Source: Parapedobacter sp035556095
Lineage (GTDB): Bacteria; Bacteroidota; Bacteroidia; Sphingobacteriales; Sphingobacteriaceae
Assembly (NCBI RefSeq): GCF_035556095.1
Contig: NZ_DATMFT010000023.1
Coordinates: forward strand, 1-64,000
DNA length: 64,000 nucleotides
Direction of reading: 5' to 3'
Position 1 is the stretch's first letter; every line of letters starts with the position of its first letter. Of this stretch, positions 61,364 to 64,000 are shown piece by piece. The notes under the pieces were generated by a model. The model was not told the origin of the DNA and made no database searches. It saw only the letters and a list, made by a program, of their open reading frames with translations. Position numbers and translations under genes: made by a program.

Positions 61364-62902
61364 ATGAAAAAGATCTTTCAGCTATATCTTACCGTGGGCA
61401 GCATCGCATTGCTTCTGCTGAACGCATGCTCCAAAGAATTCCTCAACCCAGACCCGAAAGGGACATTGATGGAAGACACCTATTACAGCAATCCGAACGA
61501 AGCTTTTGCTGGTTTAGTTTCGGTTTATGACCCCGTTGGTTGGCAAACCGCGGTAACTTACTTTAACTTCGGCGCACTCAACGCAGCATCAGATGACCAC
61601 GTGGCCGGTGGTGGGGGGCCCAATGACATGGAAACCTGGCAACGTTGGAGCAATTATACGCTCAATGAATCCATTGGCCCACAACAGGATTATTGGAACC
61701 GGAACTTTACAGGCGTGTCACGCGCAAATGTATACATCAAAAAACTTGAAGAAGGTGTATCAGGGTTGAATGAAGCGCTGGCGAGTCGATATGTTGCCGA
61801 GGCCAAGTTCCTGCGCGCCTACTATTATTTCGATCTGGTTAGGTTGTTCCGGAATATCCCTTTCTACACAGAACCGCTGACCACCGACAACATGCGGGAA
61901 CAAACGCAGGTTGCGCCGGAAGTAGTTTATGCGCAGATTGAACAGGACCTGAAAGATGCGATTACTATGCTGCCACCCACGGTGCCAGGGGCAACGGAGG
62001 GCGGACGAGCTACAAAAGGGGCCGCCCAAGCCTTGCTGGGGAAGGTGTATGTGTACCAGAAAAAATGGAATGAAGCCGCAGCTCAACTTTCCGAGGTGAA
62101 CGGTACACCTGGCGGCACCAGCCAATATGGTTATCACTTGTTGGACGATTTTGGAGACGTATTCCGCCCGGATAATAAGTTTCATTCAGAATCGATCTTC
62201 GAGATTGTACACTCGGCTGTTGGCGCATTGGATTGGGGTGCATGGGGCCAGTTTTATGGTAATGTTGCTACCGTCATGTTTGGCCCTCGAGGATATGGAG
62301 GACCTTTTTATTATTCCGGTTGGAGCTTCTGCCCGATTACCCAAGACCTATATGATTTAATGCACAAAGACCCACGGTTTAAAGCGACCGTGGCTGATGT
62401 AGACAGTATCGAGCGGGCAATGCAAGTTGCTGCAAACGATCCCAATTTACAAATCTATGAACGTGGCTATATGAATACCGGCTGGTTTATCCAAAAATAT
62501 GCACCACTCACCGAATTTGCCGCCACCAACGGTGTACGGGAACTGAATTACCCTCAGAATTACATCGAGATTCGGCTAGCCGACACTTATTTGATGGAGG
62601 CTGAAGCCTTGGTTGAAAGTGGGCAGGGTGGCGGTGCCGGCAGCCGTGCTTACCAACTGCTCAACGCTGTGCGCGGTCGAGTAGATCTAGGTCCCATAGA
62701 GGCCACACTGGATCATATTTTCCTCGAACGCCGAAAAGAGCTTGCCACGGAAGGTCATCGTTGGTATGACCTTGTACGCTCTGGACGGGCACCCGCCGTA
62801 TTGGGTTCCCGCGGTTTTGTAGCGGGTAAGCATGAGGTGCTGCCGATTCCTTACAACGAGCTGCTGAATACCCAGTTGGAACAGCATGAAGCGTACAAAT
62901 AG
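61364..62902 (+). CDS. SusD/RagB-family glycan-binding lipoprotein
   Basis: The protein is about 512 residues from the ATG at 61364; the longer frame starts with TTG at 61349. Lipobox LLNAC is followed by SKEFLNPDPKGTLMEDTYYS. Family blocks include YVAEAKFLRAYYYFDLVRLF and the C-terminal LERRKELATEGHRWYDLVR. It is shorter than the two other full-length SusDs here, another sign of a different substrate class. It lies between SusC and the PKD lipoprotein. Confidence 0.95.
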   Translation: MKKIFQLYLTVGSIALLLLNACSKEFLNPDPKGTLMEDTYYSNPNEAFAGLVSVYDPVGWQTAVTYFNFGALNAASDDHVAGGGGPNDMETWQRWSNYTLNESIGPQQDYWNRNFTGVSRANVYIKKLEEGVSGLNEALASRYVAEAKFLRAYYYFDLVRLFRNIPFYTEPLTTDNMREQTQVAPEVVYAQIEQDLKDAITMLPPTVPGATEGGRATKGAAQALLGKVYVYQKKWNEAAAQLSEVNGTPGGTSQYGYHLLDDFGDVFRPDNKFHSESIFEIVHSAVGALDWGAWGQFYGNVATVMFGPRGYGGPFYYSGWSFCPITQDLYDLMHKDPRFKATVADVDSIERAMQVAANDPNLQIYERGYMNTGWFIQKYAPLTEFAATNGVRELNYPQNYIEIRLADTYLMEAEALVESGQGGGAGSRAYQLLNAVRGRVDLGPIEATLDHIFLERRKELATEGHRWYDLVRSGRAPAVLGSRGFVAGKHEVLPIPYNELLNTQLEQHEAYK

Positions 62903-62939
62903 GATCATGAACAGTGGAAACAATTAATCTGAAATAGTC

Positions 62940-63866
62940 ATGAAAAGAAAGATAACTGATCATTCTCTCCAAGTGATAGTGGGTGGTCTCTTAGTAGCCA
63001 CCATTGCCCTGCATGGCTGCAGGGAAGAAAAATACAGCTTAGGAAGTATCCCGACCCCCGATTTTGAAGTACAGGCCGGCGAAGACGCCAATACGCTCGT
63101 ATTCGTGAACAAGACCCCCGGCAATTCCATCGCTTACTGGGAAACCAGCACAGGGCAGAAATTCAAAGGGGATAACGTGTCTGCCCGCTTTACGTTTGAG
63201 GGCGAATATGATGTGACATTGACCGCCGTTACAGCAGGTGGCACCGCCACGACGACCAAACAGGTATCCATTGCCCAAAGCGACCCCACGGCCTGCAATC
63301 CTGACCGGGCGCTCGGCTTCATTGCTGGCTGTACGGAAAAAGTATGGGAGCTTAATCCCGGTGCGGGTGCGTATAAGGTGGGCCCTAACCCCGACGACGG
63401 CACATGGTGGCAAAATACAGCAGGTGATGTGACCAGCCGGGCCTGTGAATTTAATGACGAATACACGTTTGCATTTGATGCCGCCGGTACATTCAACTAC
63501 GACAATAAAGGTGATTTTTATGCCGATGGTTACCTAGGCACTGGGTCTAGTGGCTGCGAACCGAACAATAACCTGCCTGCGGCACAGCAGAAATGGGCTT
63601 CAGGCACCTTCGCATTCAGCGTGGTTGAAACCGGTGGCGTACGCAACCTCGGTAAACTAACCGTAAGCGGCATAGGCGCACACATAGGTCTCCAAAAGGT
63701 ACACAACGCCGGCGAAACCACGTCGGGACCTACCTGGAACGCCATTACCTACGACATTTTGGAAATGACCCAGAATGCCGGCGGCAATGGCTACGACATC
63801 TTGAAGGTCGGACTCGACATCGGTGGGGGAACATGGTGGACATTTACGCTTCGCTCCGCCATCTAA
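62940..63866 (+). CDS. Surface lipoprotein with PKD domain, probable glycan-binding protein
   Basis: The 308-residue protein has a signal with a Cys in ALHGCREEK, an N-terminal PKD domain (about 38-115: FVNKTPGNSIAYWETSTGQK, TFEGEYDVTLTAVTAGG) and a C-terminal beta domain (about 125-308: KVWELNPGAGAYKVGPNPDD, ACEFNDEYTFAFDAAGTFNY). Proteins of this build follow SusC-SusD in beta-glucan (laminarin-type) loci and bind the polysaccharide. From memory of such loci I infer a beta-1,3-glucan substrate. A hairpin terminator lies right after the gene. Confidence 0.85.
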   Translation: MKRKITDHSLQVIVGGLLVATIALHGCREEKYSLGSIPTPDFEVQAGEDANTLVFVNKTPGNSIAYWETSTGQKFKGDNVSARFTFEGEYDVTLTAVTAGGTATTTKQVSIAQSDPTACNPDRALGFIAGCTEKVWELNPGAGAYKVGPNPDDGTWWQNTAGDVTSRACEFNDEYTFAFDAAGTFNYDNKGDFYADGYLGTGSSGCEPNNNLPAAQQKWASGTFAFSVVETGGVRNLGKLTVSGIGAHIGLQKVHNAGETTSGPTWNAITYDILEMTQNAGGNGYDILKVGLDIGGGTWWTFTLRSAI

Positions 63867-63880
63867 GTTCATTTTTTTTG

Positions 63881-63910
63881 GCAAGTCGATACAAAAAATC
63901 GACTTGCTTT
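63881..63910 (+). terminator. Hairpin terminator or attenuator after the PKD lipoprotein gene
   Basis: GCAAGTCGAT (63881-63890) pairs with ATCGACTTGC (63898-63907) around ACAAAAA, followed by TTT. The 10-bp stem is preceded by a T run (A run on the other strand). It separates the binding-protein genes from the next gene on the same strand, so it may lower downstream expression rather than end the operon. Confidence 0.7.
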
Positions 63911-63931
63911 GAATATTTTTAAAGACTTTAC

Positions 63932-64000
63932 ATGAACAATCGCATGACCAGTTTCTTATTAATCCCTCTGCTGCTCGTTGCCTGTGGGAAGGAATCGAGA
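63932..64000 (+). CDS. N-terminus of a lipoprotein, cut by window edge
   Basis: Only 23 codons are visible, from the ATG at 63932. They encode a lipoprotein signal, MTSFLLIPLLLVAC followed by GKESR. The protein family cannot be told. In loci with this gene order the next gene is often a surface glycoside hydrolase such as GH16, but that is inference from context. Confidence 0.7.
   Translation, partial: MNNRMTSFLLIPLLLVACGKESR

Noticed and set aside
1..64000. tRNA, rRNA, CRISPR, insertion sequence or prophage signals
   Set aside because: No cloverleaf with a TTCGAnTC-type loop, no regular repeat-spacer array, no transposase or phage gene, and no terminal inverted repeats with target duplications were recognised by reading.

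Overview
The window looks like a chromosomal stretch of a glycan-degrading member of the Bacteroidota, most likely Sphingobacteriaceae (Parapedobacter, Pedobacter or Sphingobacterium type). The evidence is four SusC/SusD outer-membrane pairs, many lipoproteins with Bacteroidota lipoboxes, an ECF sigma/FecR pair, triple-tyrosine propeller sensors and TAnnTTTG-type -7 boxes. No rRNA, tRNA, insertion sequence, prophage or CRISPR array was recognised. Genus and substrate assignments are inference.

Region A (1-13894). A minus-strand gene set is read away from a divergent AraC regulator. It encodes a very large lipoprotein (ThuA-like part, membrane-bound-dehydrogenase propeller, HEAT repeats, lectin-like part, azurin-type copper domain), an exported ThuA protein, a Gfo/Idh oxidoreductase, a tagatose/psicose-epimerase-like TIM barrel and a Tat-exported enolase-superfamily enzyme. 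After a 398-bp structured gap come a TIG/NHL lipoprotein, a SusC and a SusD cut by the window edge. Together they suggest uptake and oxidative or dehydrative breakdown of a sugar, sugar acid or glycoside, partly in the periplasm.

Region B (13888-30723). This is a seven-gene minus-strand polysaccharide utilisation locus: clan GH-A hydrolase, SusC, SusD, GH43, sialidase-fold (GH93-like) protein, GH43, GH43. The enzyme mix fits arabinan or arabinose-rich pectin. Divergent to it lies a hybrid-two-component-type sensor that is split into two overlapping genes (kinase, then REC-AraC regulator). A GH2 enzyme follows, convergent with the regulator.

Region C (30781-41341) is mostly housekeeping and scattered carbohydrate genes: a small exported protein of unknown role, a SulP transporter with a beta-carbonic anhydrase, a strong bidirectional terminator, pruA, a GH140-like apiosidase homologue, a sialate O-acetylesterase, a PfkB sugar kinase, a glycerophosphodiester phosphodiesterase and an SDR protein without the usual Tyr/Lys pair.

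Region D (41408-54988) is an ECF-sigma/FecR-controlled locus: MBL-fold hydrolase, sigma factor, anti-sigma factor, SusC with STN domain, SusD, TIG lipoprotein, unknown lipoprotein, SGNH esterase and, on the other strand, a GH20 hexosaminidase whose catalytic Asp is Asn.

Region E (55083-64000) has a membrane-anchored triple-tyrosine/LuxR regulator followed by SusC, SusD, a PKD lipoprotein and the start of another lipoprotein. A paired direct repeat (TGTAGG half sites 11 bp apart, two copies 53 bp apart) lies just upstream of the SusC promoter and is the best candidate operator in the window. The arrangement resembles beta-glucan (laminarin-type) loci. Thus four loci in 64 kb each carry a different class of regulator.
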